From Spirometra erinaceieuropaei (taxonomy: Eukaryota; Platyhelminthes; Cestoda; Diphyllobothriidea; Diphyllobothriidae), in the NCBI GenBank assembly GCA_902702965.1, contig CACRXP010000120.1:444636-508635 (forward strand): a stretch of 64,000 bases of DNA. The letters are read 5' to 3'. Below the pieces are notes generated by a model, which saw only the letters and a list, made by a program, of their open reading frames with translations, was not told the DNA's origin and made no database searches. Both the position numbers and the translations under genes were made by a program. This document shows, in pieces, positions 63,083 through 64,000 of this stretch. How positions within the stretch are numbered: the first letter of the stretch is position 1; each line of letters starts with the position of its first letter.

Positions 63083-64000
63083 GTAAGACGGCGGCTGTGA
63101 GACCTTGAGACAACCCAACGGCAGCCCCACTGTAGCCATAGATAGTGTTAAGTTCAAAAAATCGGTCGTTGCACTAATGAGGACTTCAAGGTTTCCTAAA
63201 AATTCCCACCTCGGAATTTAATGCGTGAACGTGGGGCAAATCCTTCGGACCAAAGCTTTTTAGGCCTCCGAAAGTTGAAAGGAACATTTGAGCTGAAATT
63301 CATCAGCTACTGTTGAATTAGCGCGTAATGTTTACAAGCTACCAACAGGCAATAATTAGCATAAAATAACTGATGATCTAGGATACTTGCAGCGCAGGGG
63401 TTAGTTGCCTCAGGAGCAAACAAAGGTGATCGAACAATGAAAATAAAAAAACGCCGATTGAAAATTGCAATCGGCAAATCAAAGGAAGAATGGAATCCCC
63501 ATCTAAGATTTGGCTACCGTCATTTGCCAACTATACGTCGACTACAGACGGTAGAATTGCAATTCGACCCATCAAGGGGTATTGCAATCAAACACCATAC
63601 CAGCTGAACCCCAGATGTACATGGTATCGACGGCAATCAGGGCCGTTTAGTTATATGCAGATGCCGTTAATTCGTAGAGATGGTTTGTAGGACAAAGTTG
63701 GTCGTGCGACCATCTGTGACGTTTCTAGACTTCAGGATCCGAGACCAAACTGGCACGCCCATTTCTTTCCTGAAGTCCACAAAGATCGCCGAACGCGCTC
63801 TTTGAAACCAACTATCCCATTGCACGCTTTTTTCAATTGATCGTTTATAATTTTTGACTACTCCGATCACTTTAGACTGGTGGTCCTTCAACAAAAATTC
63901 TAGGATTCTCCCTTGCATCTTTCGCAAGTTTCCTGAATCTTCAAGTTACGTTCCTTCCCCTTCTTGTCGTCTGCTCTATCATCCCAACTAGACATCAGGT
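63083..64000. other. Right flank: intron of the unrecognised gene, one open frame
   Basis: A minus-strand frame at 63667-63927 reads 'WFQRARSAIFVDFRKEMGV' and 'NVTDGRTTNFVLQTIST' without a domain that I recognise. It may be part of a retroelement ORF1, but this is a guess. No second exon is visible. Confidence 0.3.

Overview
The window reads as a eukaryotic nuclear genome, most likely a flatworm and probably a tapeworm. The reasons are one multi-exon gene with GT-AG introns spread over 41 kb, intergenic and intronic DNA full of decayed retroelements (Penelope-like, CR1-like, RTE-like, tRNA-derived SINE-like), hammerhead-ribozyme motifs of the type carried by metazoan Penelope-like elements, and degenerate TTAGGG tracts. 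The species is an inference from the flavour of the retroelement proteins; no species-diagnostic gene is present.

Layout. 1-12103: no host gene recognised, but a graveyard of retroelements: an ORF1 remnant on the minus strand (1.4-1.9 kb), a SINE-like tRNA unit (2.7 kb), an ORF1 remnant on the plus strand (2.8-4.1 kb), two Penelope-like element (PLE) fragments (4.4-5.0 and 8.56-9.35 kb) and an RTE-like 3' fragment on the minus strand (9.9-10.4 kb). 12104-52932: a complete ABC transporter of subfamily A (ABCA), reconstructed here as 23 coding exons with mutually compatible splice phases giving 5,640 nt, that is 1,879 residues plus a stop. It has the full TMD1-NBD1-TMD2-NBD2 order with intact Walker A, Q-loop, signature, Walker B and H-loop in both halves. 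52933-62773: repeats, an assembly gap (54131-54234), two PLE fragments on the minus strand and AT-rich interspersed repeats. 62774-63082: one well-bounded exon of a gene I do not recognise.

The introns of the ABCA gene hold the rest of the interesting material: a 423-bp perfect palindrome (19.4-19.8 kb), a decayed CR1-like LINE (about 24.7-28.3 kb), PLE terminal hairpins with hammerhead motifs (30.6-31.0 and 33.8 kb), a 217-bp (TTC)n(ATG)n compound microsatellite that appears to have grown from a short seed inside a PLE end, about 450 bp of telomere-like sequence (39.2-39.7 kb), an inverted pair of tRNA-derived units (47.2-47.5 kb), and two families of long AT-rich repeats.

The best candidate for something under-described is the recurring PLE terminal module: TATA-like box, then a CTGATGA...GAAAC hammerhead core. 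It is seen at four loci, twice arranged as a head-to-head inverted repeat. Nothing here looks like a defence island, operon or CRISPR array.
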